DNA of 64,000 nt, from assembly GCA_949788275.1 (NCBI GenBank), contig OX460916.1, positions 1,178,001 through 1,242,000 of the forward strand. The letters are read 5' to 3'. A program made the translations under genes and the position numbers. Below the pieces are notes generated by a model. The model saw only the letters and a program-made list of their open reading frames with translations, searched no databases and had not been told where the DNA came from. Source of the DNA: Weeksellaceae bacterium. Its GTDB lineage: Bacteria; Bacteroidota; Bacteroidia; Flavobacteriales; Weeksellaceae. Below are positions 33,977 through 43,024 of the stretch, piece after piece (the first letter of the stretch is position 1; each line of letters begins with the position of its first letter).

Positions 33977-36055
33977 TTATTTGGAATGGAATTTAGCAAT
34001 TCCGTCGTTTAACCACTTTAAGTACACGTCAATGTTCATTTCTGCCTCTAAAGGCTTTGAATAACGCGTTAGATCTCCATCTACAATAATATAATAAGGC
34101 TGTGCATTCGCATTGAAATGCTCGATTTCAAAAGCGGTCCACTTATTCCCTACCGTCTTTAAATTTCGACCTAATTCTTTAGAAAATACTTTTTGATCTG
34201 CTGGCAGCTCCTTTTGTTCATCGACATACAAAGAGACTAACACCACATCTTCAGAAAGGACTTTCTTCACGCGAGGATCAATCCACACGCGCTCTTCAAC
34301 TTTTCGACAGTTCGCACAGGCATGACCTGTAAAATCGAGTAAAATAGGCTTATCCACTTTCTCAGCATACACTTTCGCTTGATCGAAATCTTTGAACGAA
34401 GGAATACCATGAGGACCAGCCACCATCGCAGGATCAGCAAAAAGAGCCGTTTGTCCATTGCTTTGGCCACTGCCTTCGTGGAAACCACGTGGAGATTCAG
34501 CATACATCATCGGTGGCGTAAGGCCACTTAATAATTTGAGCGGTGCACCCCATAAACCAGGCGTTATATAAGCTACAAAAGCAAAGGTTATCGTCGCAAA
34601 AAACATCCGTGGAACACCTATTGTTGTCGTTGGACTATCCAATTCTAAACGGAATTTACCTAACAGATACATACCCATCATAAAGAAGATGGCGATCCAT
34701 AAGGCAATAAATATCTCACGCTCTAATAGATGTAATTGCCATACTAAATCGGCATTCGATAAGAACTTCAATGCAAAAGCCAATTCAATAAAACCTAAGG
34801 TCACTTTAATGGTATTCAACCAACCACCCGATTTAGGCATTGAGTTTAACCAACCAGGGAACATCGCGAATAAGGTAAACGGGATAGCTAAAGCTAATGA
34901 GAATCCGAACATACCGATCATTAACGAATAGTAATTACCTTCTTGTGTTGCTTGCACTAACAAAGACCCAATGATAGGGCCTGTACATGAAAAAGACACC
35001 AAAGCCAATGTAAAGGCCATAAAGAAAATACCAATCATACCTCCCTTGTCAGCCCCTTTATCTGCAAAGTTCACCCATTTACTTGGAAGCGTTATTTCAA
35101 AGGCTCCAAAGAATGAAATTGCAAAAACTATGAAAATAGCAAAGAAAGATAGGTTAACCCATGGATTGGTTGAGATTTCGTTTAAGAATGAAGCCCCGAA
35201 TAAAACGGTTGCCAATAATCCCAATAGCACATAGATCACAATAATTGATAGACCATAGATAATGGCCTTACCAACACCTTCCCCTTTCGATTTACTTTGT
35301 TTAGTAAATAAACTAACCGTTAACGGAATCATCGGAAAGATACATGGCATTAATAAAGCGGCTAACCCCCCTAAAAATCCCAGTGAAAATATTTTAAATA
35401 AGCCGTTGTTTTTCTTTTCTGTATCGGCAATAAGATCCTCATCGATCGCTTTAACGACTGTAGCGTTAGCGATTGAATCTGTAACCGTTATGGCAGAGGA
35501 ATCAATTGTTGCAAGTGTATTAATGCTATCCGTTTCTGTAGCCACTACCGTTTCTACAACTGGTTTTTCTTCTTGTGTAACAGCGGCAACTTCGGTGACT
35601 GCTTTCGGAGTAATCTTCACAGCGCCCGATGTTTCATCAGGAGGAAGACAACGCTCGGCATCACACATTTGAAATTCGATGGTGTAAGCAACATCCACAG
35701 GATCTTTCCCTGTTACTTTCACCTTTTGAACAAATTTTACTTGGTTTTCGTAGTACTTTTCATCTTGTTCAAAAATGGTACTGTATTTATCCATTCGCTT
35801 TCCTACCTCTTTAAAACTCCCCATTAACTGAGTGTTTTTACCGGCTTTAAACGTCGCTTCTGCCGGAATACCAATTCCGCCATCAGGATGTTTAGAAGAA
35901 TACAAATGCCATCCTTTATCTAATTTAGCGGTCACTTCTATTTCAAATTCATTTTGGCCAACTTCTTTTACAGAAGAACTCCATTTTGCAGGACTGAAAA
36001 GCTGTGCACTGGCCAAAACTGGAAACAAGAAAAGTATCCAAAGTTTCTTTAACAT
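33977..36055 (-). CDS. dsbD: DsbD-like thiol:disulfide interchange protein
   Basis: 692 residues. A signal peptide (ending L-A-S-A-Q) is followed by an N-terminal beta domain of the DsbD-alpha type (to about residue 150) and an Ala/Thr/Val-rich linker. Eight or nine membrane segments then contain the conserved Cys residues in L-M-P-C-I-F-P-M-I-P and S-F-S-C-T-G-P-I-I-G. The C-terminal thioredoxin domain has the H-A-C-A-N-C-R-K active site near residue 580. It carries reducing power from cytoplasmic thioredoxin to the periplasm. It overlaps the upstream tilS by 7 bases and shares a terminator with the Zn-ribbon gene. Confidence 0.92.
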   Translation of the reverse strand: MLKKLWILFLFPVLASAQLFSPAKWSSSVKEVGQNEFEIEVTAKLDKGWHLYSSKHPDGGIGIPAEATFKAGKNTQLMGSFKEVGKRMDKYSTIFEQDEKYYENQVKFVQKVKVTGKDPVDVAYTIEFQMCDAERCLPPDETSGAVKITPKAVTEVAAVTQEEKPVVETVVATETDSINTLATIDSSAITVTDSIANATVVKAIDEDLIADTEKKNNGLFKIFSLGFLGGLAALLMPCIFPMIPLTVSLFTKQSKSKGEGVGKAIIYGLSIIVIYVLLGLLATVLFGASFLNEISTNPWVNLSFFAIFIVFAISFFGAFEITLPSKWVNFADKGADKGGMIGIFFMAFTLALVSFSCTGPIIGSLLVQATQEGNYYSLMIGMFGFSLALAIPFTLFAMFPGWLNSMPKSGGWLNTIKVTLGFIELAFALKFLSNADLVWQLHLLEREIFIALWIAIFFMMGMYLLGKFRLELDSPTTTIGVPRMFFATITFAFVAYITPGLWGAPLKLLSGLTPPMMYAESPRGFHEGSGQSNGQTALFADPAMVAGPHGIPSFKDFDQAKVYAEKVDKPILLDFTGHACANCRKVEERVWIDPRVKKVLSEDVVLVSLYVDEQKELPADQKVFSKELGRNLKTVGNKWTAFEIEHFNANAQPYYIIVDGDLTRYSKPLEAEMNIDVYLKWLNDGIAKFHSK

Positions 36056-37356
36056 ACGAGAATGTTTAAATAATTTTTAGTTAATGTATTAATTTTATAT
36101 CGTTCATCCAATCGGTAATTAACTACCCATACAATTTGATCTTGTGCATCGACCAATACCCAAATCGCTTCTTTTTCAATTTTGCTCAACTTTAAGTCTT
36201 TGCAAAATTTACTCACCAACTTACGCTGCCCCTTCATTCCTAAAGGATAAAAGGTATCGCCATTAATTGGTTTTCGAAGTTTAAGTGGGTGATTGATTCG
36301 ATCAAAATCGATTGTTTCCTTCGCTTCTTCTAAGGGCTTACTCGATTGAACGAATTTCAAATTTAGTGAATTGATTTTAATTTGATCCTCCTTTATCCAT
36401 ATTTCCTGTAGGTCGGTAACATCTTTCTTTTTCAACAACCATTTACCTCGATCCTTAATCAAACGGAAATCAGCCGATTGAATTTCTGAACCCGAATCGG
36501 CCTCCAACAATTTCTTTAATTCCGTCGTTGATTTAAATCCATAATCCTCAAACAGGAAATGTAAATAAGTGTCGAGTGGCCTCAATTTTCGTAGCGGTTC
36601 CAATGCGATATAAATAACATCTTCTCCCGAAAAAAGTTGTTGGCGTAGCTGGGCTATATGATTGTCCACTACCCATTGAGTCTCTTGCAAATGACATATT
36701 GTCTGAACGAAATTGGCATTGAACGAAGGGTGTATCTCCTTTAATACTGGTGAGATATGGTGACGAATGGTGTTTCGAATATAATCATCGGTCGCATTCG
36801 ATGCATCTTCTCTCCAACTGACTTTATTCGCCATTGCGTAAGCTTCGATATCGGCTCTTGCAACCGATAAAAGCGGTCTAAACATTCCTTCAGAAATGGT
36901 TTTCATTCCCGCGATTCCTTTTAACCCACTACCTCTTGAAAGATTAATTAACACCGTTTCAAGATTATCGTCTAGGTGATGTGCCGTGACTAAATGCGTC
37001 ATGGAATTTAGCGCCATAAGCTCTGAAAACCAAGTATACCGAAGAATACGGCAAGCCATTTGGGTTGAATAATTTCCTGTGGCTTTAAAAGCAGCGACAT
37101 CAAACCGAACCGAATGAAAAGGAATATTTCGTGTACTACAATAGGCCCGGACCAACTCTTCATCACACTCAGCCTCACCCCCTCTCAATTGAAAATTACA
37201 ATGAGCGACCTGAAAACCGGGCCTAAATTTATAAAACAGGCTGAGCAAGACCATACTATCAACGCCACCACTTATGGCTAACAAATATCGATTATGGTCT
37301 GTGTTGTGTGTCAGTAAACTAGCCTGAAAAGCGGCTTCTATGTTATTTTTATCCAT
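36049..37356 (-). CDS. tilS: tRNA(Ile)-lysidine synthetase
   Basis: 435 residues from the ATG at 37356. A longer frame begins at 37392, but that codon overlaps the -7 box at 37390-37397, so transcripts would start downstream of it. The N-terminal PP-loop is L-A-I-S-G-G-V-D-S-M near residues 26-35. Family motifs A-H-x-N-F-Q-L-R-G, T-A-H-H-L-D-D-N-L-E-T and N-L-S-R-G-S-G-L-K-G-I-A-G-M follow, and the C-terminal TilS domain ends with the F-Y-P-L-G-M-K-G-Q-R-K-L-x-x-F motif. It converts the AUA-reading tRNA-Ile anticodon C34 to lysidine and is essential. It precedes dsbD with a 7-base overlap. Confidence 0.94.
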   Translation of the reverse strand: MDKNNIEAAFQASLLTHNTDHNRYLLAISGGVDSMVLLSLFYKFRPGFQVAHCNFQLRGGEAECDEELVRAYCSTRNIPFHSVRFDVAAFKATGNYSTQMACRILRYTWFSELMALNSMTHLVTAHHLDDNLETVLINLSRGSGLKGIAGMKTISEGMFRPLLSVARADIEAYAMANKVSWREDASNATDDYIRNTIRHHISPVLKEIHPSFNANFVQTICHLQETQWVVDNHIAQLRQQLFSGEDVIYIALEPLRKLRPLDTYLHFLFEDYGFKSTTELKKLLEADSGSEIQSADFRLIKDRGKWLLKKKDVTDLQEIWIKEDQIKINSLNLKFVQSSKPLEEAKETIDFDRINHPLKLRKPINGDTFYPLGMKGQRKLVSKFCKDLKLSKIEKEAIWVLVDAQDQIVWVVNYRLDERYKINTLTKNYLNILVC

Positions 37357-37376
37357 CCTTAAGGGGAATATTCGAT

Positions 37377-37384
37377 TAACTTTG
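37377..37384 (+). promoter_or_regulatory. -7 box TAACTTTG of the endonuclease gene
   Basis: TAnnTTTG match 24-31 bases upstream of the endonuclease ATG at 37408. It faces the tilS box 5 bases away. Confidence 0.55.
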
Positions 37385-37389
37385 TGCTT

Positions 37390-37397
37390 CAAAATTA
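37390..37397 (-). promoter_or_regulatory. -7 box TAATTTTG of tilS
   Basis: TAnnTTTG match on the minus strand, 34-41 bases upstream of the ATG at 37356. It overlaps the alternative start at 37392 and so decides the start. Confidence 0.55.
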
Positions 37398-37407
37398 AGC
37401 AGAAGAA

Positions 37408-38211
37408 ATGAAGAAGAGCTTATTATTGATCAGTTTTTCACTGAGTTGTTTTGCAATGGCTCAAGTACCGAAATACTACCAATCAATTAATCTAAAGCAG
37501 GGCGGGAATTCACTAAAGAAAGAATTAGCCGCATTAACCACCAAAAATCACAAACGAACATTAACCTACAAGAAAATTTGGGAAACTTTAAAAATTACCG
37601 ATGTTGACCCAAAGAATCCCAAGCATGTTGTTTTAATTTACGGTTACGACAATAGCAGTGCTAAGCCCGACGAACACCGAACGCGGGATCATTCGAAAAA
37701 AGGAGGTGAAAAAGGGCAATGGAACCGAGAGCATGTGTACCCTAAATCGCTCGGGAATCCAAACCTAGGAACAGTAGGTGCTGGTGCCGATGCACACCTC
37801 TTACGCCCAGCCGACGTTAGTCGGAATTCTAAACGGAGTAATCTTCCTTTTATAGATGGCACAGGGAAAGCCTCTAAACGCGATAACAAAGGATGGTATC
37901 CAGGAAACGAATGGCGAGGAGACATTGCTCGCATCGTGATGTATATGTACATCCGCTACGGCGAACGTACCTTACCCAACACGGTCGCGAAAAGCACGAA
38001 TACCTATTCCAAAGAAATGCCCGATTTGTTTTTAAAATGGAATGCAGAAGATCCGGTTTCCGCTATTGAACGAACACGGAACAACTACCTTGGCAATATT
38101 TACAATACCTATGGACAAGGCAATCGGAATCCATTTATCGACAACCCCTACTTGGCTACCAAAATTTGGGGTGGTCCCAAAGCAAAAAACACGTGGAAAG
38201 AATTAAAATAA
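37408..38211 (+). CDS. Secreted endonuclease I family nuclease
   Basis: 267 residues with a signal peptide (MKKSLLLISFSLSCFAMAQ). The mature domain matches the endonuclease I (EndA/NucM) family: W-N-R-E-H-V-Y-P-K-S holds the catalytic His near residue 110, A-G-A-D-A-H-L-L-R-P-A-D-V-S-R-N follows with metal-coordinating Asn, then W-Y-P-G-N-E-W-R-G-D-I-A-R-I-V-M-Y-M. It degrades extracellular or periplasmic DNA, probably for nutrient use. There is no T9SS C-terminal domain, so it is likely periplasmic or secreted otherwise. Its promoter and that of divergent tilS are almost superimposed. Confidence 0.9.
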   Translation: MKKSLLLISFSLSCFAMAQVPKYYQSINLKQGGNSLKKELAALTTKNHKRTLTYKKIWETLKITDVDPKNPKHVVLIYGYDNSSAKPDEHRTRDHSKKGGEKGQWNREHVYPKSLGNPNLGTVGAGADAHLLRPADVSRNSKRSNLPFIDGTGKASKRDNKGWYPGNEWRGDIARIVMYMYIRYGERTLPNTVAKSTNTYSKEMPDLFLKWNAEDPVSAIERTRNNYLGNIYNTYGQGNRNPFIDNPYLATKIWGGPKAKNTWKELK

Positions 38212-38223
38212 TTCCATTTATTA

Positions 38224-38255
38224 AAAAACGCGCTCCGAATTCGGAACGCGTTTTT
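38224..38255. terminator. Bidirectional terminator between the endonuclease and Rrf2 genes
   Basis: Long stem AAAAACGCG / CGCGTTTTT around TCCGAATTCGGA with one C-A mismatch; it lies between convergent genes. Confidence 0.8.
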
Positions 38256-38257
38256 AT

Positions 38258-38665
38258 TTATTTTAAATCGTTTAAGGTCTTTTTCTCGAGAATCTCTAAG
38301 GTAGAATCTCTTAATTCTGCCATGACTCTGTTCAATTGACAAACCCCTTCATTTGGGCAATCATCACACTTTTCATAGTAATTGATACTCACACAAGGCA
38401 GTAAGGCAATAGGCCCTTCTAAAACGCGAATCAAAGCCGCTAATGAAATAACCTCAGGTTCCTTGGCCAGATAATATCCACCGCCTTTACCCTGCTTCGA
38501 ATTCACAAAACCTAATTTTTTTAAATCCAACAAAATGGCTTCTAAAAACTTCTTAGGAATCATTTCTTGATCCGAAATTTGACCAATTAAAACAGGTTTA
38601 TTCTTTTCCTGTCTGGCGAGATACGCCATTGCTTTTAGTCCGTATTTAGTTTTTTTAGATAACAA
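38258..38665 (-). CDS. Rrf2-family transcriptional regulator
   Basis: 135 residues starting with a TTG codon; M-L-S-K-K-T-K-Y-G-L-K-A-M is the standard Rrf2 N terminus, and no ATG lies upstream in frame. A winged-helix domain (K-F-L-E-A-I-L-L-D-L-K-K-L-G-F-V and S-K-Q-G-K-G-G-G-Y-Y-L-A) is followed by a Cys cluster at residues 91, 100, 103 and 109 (C-x8-C-x2-C-x5-C), which may bind an iron-sulfur cluster. That spacing differs from IscR, so its signal is not evident; NO, redox or cluster status are possibilities. A -7 box lies 24-31 bases upstream. Confidence 0.87.
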   Translation of the reverse strand: MLSKKTKYGLKAMAYLARQEKNKPVLIGQISDQEMIPKKFLEAILLDLKKLGFVNSKQGKGGGYYLAKEPEVISLAALIRVLEGPIALLPCVSINYYEKCDDCPNEGVCQLNRVMAELRDSTLEILEKKTLNDLK

Positions 38666-38688
38666 TTTTCTTGATGTTTAGAGAACTA

Positions 38689-38696
38689 CAAAATTA
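38689..38696 (-). promoter_or_regulatory. -7 box TAATTTTG of the Rrf2 gene
   Basis: Exact TAnnTTTG match on the minus strand, 24-31 bases before the TTG start codon. Confidence 0.5.
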
Positions 38697-38737
38697 ATCT
38701 ACTTCGGTGGATTTAGCAAATATTCCCCCTTAAAGTC

Positions 38738-40138
38738 CTAAAAATACTGCATAAATAGCTTAATTAACCTTCTTTTGGAATCGGTATATGGAAAATTTAA
38801 AATAGTTGAAATGGATAAATAGGCATTTGTTTGTAAAACGGCTTTTTGATGCGAAAAGGTTAAAAAACCAAAATACCCTGTCGATTGCCCCATTCCTGAA
38901 TGATTAACCCCACCAAAAGGTAAATTAGGATGCATCACATGCACCAGAAAATCGTTAATTAAGAGTGCACCCGAGGAAGTTTGTCTACGAATAAGTTCTT
39001 GGTTAATTTTCGAATGAGAGAGCATATAACAAACCAAAGGTTTTTCGTGATTCTGAATGTATGCCACCACTTCGGCTAAATGATCGTAGACCATCATCGG
39101 AAATATGGGTCCAAACAATTCCTCTTTCATCACGAGCATCTCTTCGTTCACATTCGTGATTAAAGTTGGTTCAATGGATAAAGAATCCATATGGGCTTCA
39201 CCTCCAGCAACGACATTGGCTCCACGACGTTTCGCATCGCCTATATAATTGGTTAGTCGCTCCCATTGCTTTGGATTGATAATGCGTGCCACATCAGAAA
39301 AACTAGGGCTCAATAACTCTTCAACTGTCGCCTTAAATGCTTCTATAAAGACCTGTTTTTGATCTCGTTGAATAAAGACATAATCTGGTGCGATACAGGT
39401 TTGTCCATTGTTCATCATTTTACCCCACAAAATCTTAGGCATCATTTTTCTAAGGTCAACGGTTTCATCAATAATGAGGGGAGACTTCCCCCCTAATTCT
39501 AGGGTAACGGATGTAAGGTTTTTTGCGGCGGCAGCCATCACAATTTTCCCGACTGTTGGTGAACCCGTAAAATGAATATGATGAAACTTTTTGGTCAATA
39601 AATAAGTCGTTTCCTCAATTTCACCTTCAACCAGCGTTACCCAATTCACTGGAAAAACATCTTCAATAATTTGTTTAATGACCTTGTTTACAGCAGGAAC
39701 GAACTCGGATGGTTTTAAAATAACTGTATTGCCAGCAGCAACAGCAGCAACCAGATTAATCAGGGCTAATTGAAAAGGATAATTCCAAGGTGAGATAATT
39801 AAACAAACACCTTTCGGTTCAGGAACAATAGAAGCTTTGGAACCAATAAAAAGTAAGTTATTACGCACCGATTTCGACTTCGTCCATCGCTTTAATTTCC
39901 GACGAAAGAGTCGAATCTCTGATAAAACTGGAAAAATTTCTGTTGCTCCAACCTCCACACGATGTTTGCCCAAATCGGCCATTAAAGCTAACTCAATCAT
40001 TGATTGATGCATTAAAATAGCTTGTTCTAATTTAAATAAAACCGTTTTTCGTTCTGTAACCGTTGAAGCCTTTGCATGATTCGCATATTGAACCTGCGTA
40101 TCAAAAATTGAATCTATTTGTTGTTGAAACTGAATCAT
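38738..40138 (-). CDS. NAD(P)-dependent aldehyde dehydrogenase (class 3 type)
   Basis: 466 residues from the ATG at 40138 (M-I-Q-F-Q-Q-Q-I-D); the ATG at 40156 adds only six residues and cannot be excluded. Family motifs in order are N-Y-P-F-Q-L-A-L (cofactor domain), F-T-G-S-P-T-V-G-K, the general base in L-E-L-G-G-K-S-P-L, and the catalytic Cys in N-N-G-Q-T-C-I-A-P-D-Y. Short length and a hydrophobic C terminus resemble class 3 / fatty aldehyde dehydrogenases. It oxidises an aldehyde to an acid; substrate unknown. It runs on the same strand as the Rrf2 gene downstream and the LysE-type exporter upstream, but with separate promoters. Confidence 0.88.
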   Translation of the reverse strand: MIQFQQQIDSIFDTQVQYANHAKASTVTERKTVLFKLEQAILMHQSMIELALMADLGKHRVEVGATEIFPVLSEIRLFRRKLKRWTKSKSVRNNLLFIGSKASIVPEPKGVCLIISPWNYPFQLALINLVAAVAAGNTVILKPSEFVPAVNKVIKQIIEDVFPVNWVTLVEGEIEETTYLLTKKFHHIHFTGSPTVGKIVMAAAAKNLTSVTLELGGKSPLIIDETVDLRKMMPKILWGKMMNNGQTCIAPDYVFIQRDQKQVFIEAFKATVEELLSPSFSDVARIINPKQWERLTNYIGDAKRRGANVVAGGEAHMDSLSIEPTLITNVNEEMLVMKEELFGPIFPMMVYDHLAEVVAYIQNHEKPLVCYMLSHSKINQELIRRQTSSGALLINDFLVHVMHPNLPFGGVNHSGMGQSTGYFGFLTFSHQKAVLQTNAYLSISTILNFPYTDSKRRLIKLFMQYF

Positions 40139-40233
40139 ATAATCGTACTTAAACAACTTAAAGATAACCTATCCGAACTATTAATTCCATGACAATCAAC
40201 AATTCATGAAAATAAATAGTTAACTCATCGCTA

Positions 40234-40866
40234 TCATGCGAACATATTATACAGTGTAATAACCGTAACAATACCTGTCACAGCACCAATGCAATAATTT
40301 ATATTATTTAGAAGAAACGAATCTTCTCTAGAGGGCTTCTTAAAGAATTTTACATAACAATAAAACATCAGTGCAGAGCCGACTACCACACCTAGTGTAA
40401 ATGCAGAAGTATATGGGTTGGTAAAAATAGGTAAATCATACGAAGCCAAAGTCATGCTTAAAACAACATAAAACGGAATTGGAAATACGTTGAGTGCAGC
40501 CAAAAACATCCCGTAAATAAACTTATTCTCGTTCGCTTTGGTATCCTCCTTTTTTATTTTCTTTTTTTTCTCTCTTCGCTTCGCAAAAAAAAAGAAATAG
40601 ATTGTTAAAACAGCAAATATCCCAACACCTATTTCCTTAAGAATAGTTGACACAAAGGGATTAGAATCAATTATTCGGGCACAAAACAAGGCCAAATACG
40701 TCTGTATAGCAATGGTTACCGAAGCTCCAGCGATATAAGTATATGCACTTTTCTTTCCTTCACTTTTCGATATTTTAACGGCTGTCATATTTAACAAACC
40801 AGGCAAGGACACGCCTAATACCGCTGCTAAAAAACCAAGGACAACCAATTCTAAAAATTCAATCAT
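40234..40866 (-). CDS. LysE-family exporter
   Basis: 210 residues with about six hydrophobic segments and a Lys/Arg/Glu-rich cytoplasmic loop in the middle (around residues 95-115). The first segment contains G-V-S-L-P-G-L-L-N-M-T-A, the location of the conserved P-G-P motif of LysE/RhtB exporters, here reduced to P-G-L. It is probably an inner-membrane exporter of an amino acid or related metabolite. A -7 box lies 59 bases upstream. Confidence 0.75.
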   Translation of the reverse strand: MIEFLELVVLGFLAAVLGVSLPGLLNMTAVKISKSEGKKSAYTYIAGASVTIAIQTYLALFCARIIDSNPFVSTILKEIGVGIFAVLTIYFFFFAKRREKKKKIKKEDTKANENKFIYGMFLAALNVFPIPFYVVLSMTLASYDLPIFTNPYTSAFTLGVVVGSALMFYCYVKFFKKPSREDSFLLNNINYCIGAVTGIVTVITLYNMFA

Positions 40867-40924
40867 AACTTATTTGCTGGTTTACAGATCGATGCCTTAA
40901 AAAACACAACTAACTGCTAACCGA

Positions 40925-40932
40925 CAAAGATA
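40925..40932 (-). promoter_or_regulatory. -7 box TATCTTTG of the LysE-type gene
   Basis: Exact TAnnTTTG match on the minus strand, about 59 bases upstream of the ATG. Confidence 0.45.
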
Positions 40933-41133
40933 AATCGGTTTATCAAAGTATCCGCAACACAACAACTGAGTTATTTCCATACTGGCTTATTTAGAATGAT
41001 TTTACTTAGAAATAAATCCAGAGTCATTAATTTAAAAAAGAAGCTGATGAAAGGGCCCTCTTTGAATGAGTAATTTTAGAATGTCTGTATTTAAAAATGT
41101 TTGTAAATTGATGAATCATAGAAATAGAAGACA

Positions 41134-41745
41134 TTGAAAACAGTTTTTTTACATATTTTAGAAAAATACACTCACAACTACCAATTAACAAACACCTTAT
41201 GGCAGGAAATTGAGACCAATTATTCGAAGCGCAACAGACATTATCATACCCTCGATCATTTAGAAGATATGTTAAATCAGTTGCATGTGATAAAAACAGA
41301 AATTTCAGAATGGGATGCCACCTTATTTGCGTTGTATTATCACGACATTATCTATAATCCGTTAAAATCGGATAACGAAGTTAAAAGTGCCGATTTAGCT
41401 GTAAAGCGAATGCGCGAATTGCACGTACCAAGTGCGATTATAGAACAAACCAAAACGCAAATTTTAGCCACTAAATCCCATGAGATTTCGAGCGATAACG
41501 ACGTTAACTTCTTTACGGACATCGACCTATCAGTACTTGGTCAGACCTGGCCTATTTATGCTGAATATGCGCGAAATATTCGAAAAGAATATGCCATATA
41601 TCCGGATTTAATTTACAAGGCGGGTCGTAAAAAAGTATTGAATCATTTCTTAGCAATGGATCGTATCTTTAAAACAGAGAAATTGAATTCGAAATTTGAA
41701 TTACAAGCGAAAAGAAATATAGAAAAGGAATTAAGGGCTTTGTAA
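41134..41745 (+). CDS. Predicted HD-superfamily metal-dependent phosphohydrolase
   Basis: 203 residues. The start is TTG: an in-frame stop (TAG) lies only 9 bases upstream and the first internal Met (residue 46) comes after the conserved R-H-Y-H-T-L-D-H-L metal-binding motif near residue 34. A second site, Y-Y-H-D-I-I-Y-N-P, follows at about residue 70, then D-I-D-L-S-V-L-G near 130. This is the pattern of COG4339-type predicted HD hydrolases. Cytoplasmic; substrate unknown. Confidence 0.8.
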   Translation: MKTVFLHILEKYTHNYQLTNTLWQEIETNYSKRNRHYHTLDHLEDMLNQLHVIKTEISEWDATLFALYYHDIIYNPLKSDNEVKSADLAVKRMRELHVPSAIIEQTKTQILATKSHEISSDNDVNFFTDIDLSVLGQTWPIYAEYARNIRKEYAIYPDLIYKAGRKKVLNHFLAMDRIFKTEKLNSKFELQAKRNIEKELRAL

Positions 41746-41866
41746 ATAGGCTTTTCAACCTGTGGATGAAAAAGAACAAATCTTCTGTTTTTATAGGAAA
41801 TTAATGCATTAATTGGTCAGGTAAAATATTAGTTTAATCTTTGTTGTTATTATAAATAAAGCACAC

Positions 41867-42688
41867 ATGAAACTCAATCGAATAATTCTTATACCATGTT
41901 CATTTACATTGTTATTTACTTCATCTTGTAATTCTGACGATGATCAAATAATTAGCATAGACACAGCGCCAAAACAACTTCTTAAAACCATAACCTATTC
42001 TAAAAGAGACATCCCTGATAGGATCAATAATCTAATTACGTATTCCAAATCTGACATAACGTTTTTTTACGAAAATGATCGATTAGTTAAATCTACTGCA
42101 AACGATGGAAGAAGTATCAGTACGACTCAATTTCAATACAAGGAAAATAAAATTATCGCTGCTAAAACACAGAAAGGTGAAAATTTTACGGCAGATATTA
42201 GCTACTTTTATACCAATAATCTGTTAGAATACTATTTAAATTATCAGGAAAATAAACCTATAACTCGTAATGATTTTACATACAGTGGTAATAAACTAAT
42301 AAAGAGTAATCTGTGTTATGGTGAAATACAGTGTTCTGGAACCCAAGCCATACATTACTCATATACAGGAAATAACATTAGTAAAATGGATGATCAAAGA
42401 GATTGGAATATTCTTCAGGAATTCACTTTTGGAACTTCGAAGAATGCATTTGCTGACATGCCTCATTTAATACGTACAATCTATCAGATCACTTATAATT
42501 CTTTGAGTGAAAACAATGTGATTCAAGAGGAAATCACTTTTAATGCTCATTCATCATCCAATCCTGGTCCAAAATACACAATTAAATATACCTATCAATT
42601 CGATGAAAATTTCTTTCCTGTTTCTGTTGTTGGGCTTGATCAGAATGGTTTAGAATATATCAAAATAAATTATACCTATTATAAATAA
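41867..42688 (+). CDS. Lipoprotein, first of three paralogues (YD-like repeat protein)
   Basis: 273 residues. The signal peptide ends in L-F-T-S-S-C-N-S-D-D-D, a Bacteroidota surface-lipoprotein type. The mature part is a chain of short beta strands with Y-E-N-D-R-L-V-K, Y-K-E-N-K-I, Y-T-N-N-L-L-E-Y and Y-T-G-N-N-I, like the YD / RHS-type repeats, and ends in I-K-I-N-Y-T-Y. The block F-A-D-M-P-H-L-I-R-T-I-Y-Q followed by S-L-S-E-N-N-V-I-Q-E is shared with the genes at 43025 and 45264. No enzymatic motif. It ends at a terminator; its paralogue follows in the same direction after a 127-bp repeat. Confidence 0.78.
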   Translation: MKLNRIILIPCSFTLLFTSSCNSDDDQIISIDTAPKQLLKTITYSKRDIPDRINNLITYSKSDITFFYENDRLVKSTANDGRSISTTQFQYKENKIIAAKTQKGENFTADISYFYTNNLLEYYLNYQENKPITRNDFTYSGNKLIKSNLCYGEIQCSGTQAIHYSYTGNNISKMDDQRDWNILQEFTFGTSKNAFADMPHLIRTIYQITYNSLSENNVIQEEITFNAHSSSNPGPKYTIKYTYQFDENFFPVSVVGLDQNGLEYIKINYTYYK

Positions 42689-42692
42689 TATA

Positions 42693-42730
42693 GAATAAAA
42701 AAACCATATTTCATATGGTTTTTTTTATTC
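42693..42730 (+). terminator. Terminator of the first lipoprotein paralogue
   Basis: Long stem around ACCATAT / ATATGGT with A-run and T-run arms and outer GAATA / TATTC complementarity. Confidence 0.8.
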
Positions 42731-42828
42731 TATTTAATCGCTGTTCGAATGGTTTAATCAACTGATTTCCCCTTTTATGTAGAGCGATTAAGTTTTTCTA
42801 CGTATATGCGAGTCTATAAATGCTTCCA

Positions 42829-42955
42829 ACCCGGATTGCGCGAGGGATTGCAGCATTTGTTTGAGCTTTTGGGTGAAGTGAAACGGAACTGAAAAGCGAG
42901 TGCGGAAAGCCCGCCCATTTCTTGTTGTTGTGAAACTACAAGAAATGGGAGCGCC
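42829..42955. repeat. 127-bp palindromic element, copy A
   Basis: Begins ACCCGGATTGCGCGAGGG, continues ATTGCAGCATTTGTTTGAGC, and has a central imperfect stem, then GCGAGTGCGGAAAGCCC and a 12-bp terminal hairpin CCCATTTCTTGT / ACAAGAAATGGG. Copy B at 43935-44061 has the same length and only five differences. No ORF. Confidence 0.9.
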
Positions 42956-43024
42956 AAAAAATATAATATACTTTAAACGCAATAAAAACCCTTGTTCATC
43001 GTTCCTTAAACTTAAATTTATCCA

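Noticed and set aside
34689-36080. Several plus-strand frames inside dsbD
   Set aside because: They lie wholly within the coding sequence of a well-supported minus-strand gene and have no family features.
37357-37392. Longer N terminus for TilS
   Set aside because: The 37392 start overlaps the tilS -7 box, and the N terminus M-D-K-N-N-I-E matches the family better.
42788-42982. Minus-strand frame of 64 codons across repeat copy A
   Set aside because: It arises from the 127-bp element and is not kept as a gene; the two copies differ by changes that preserve a hairpin rather than a protein.
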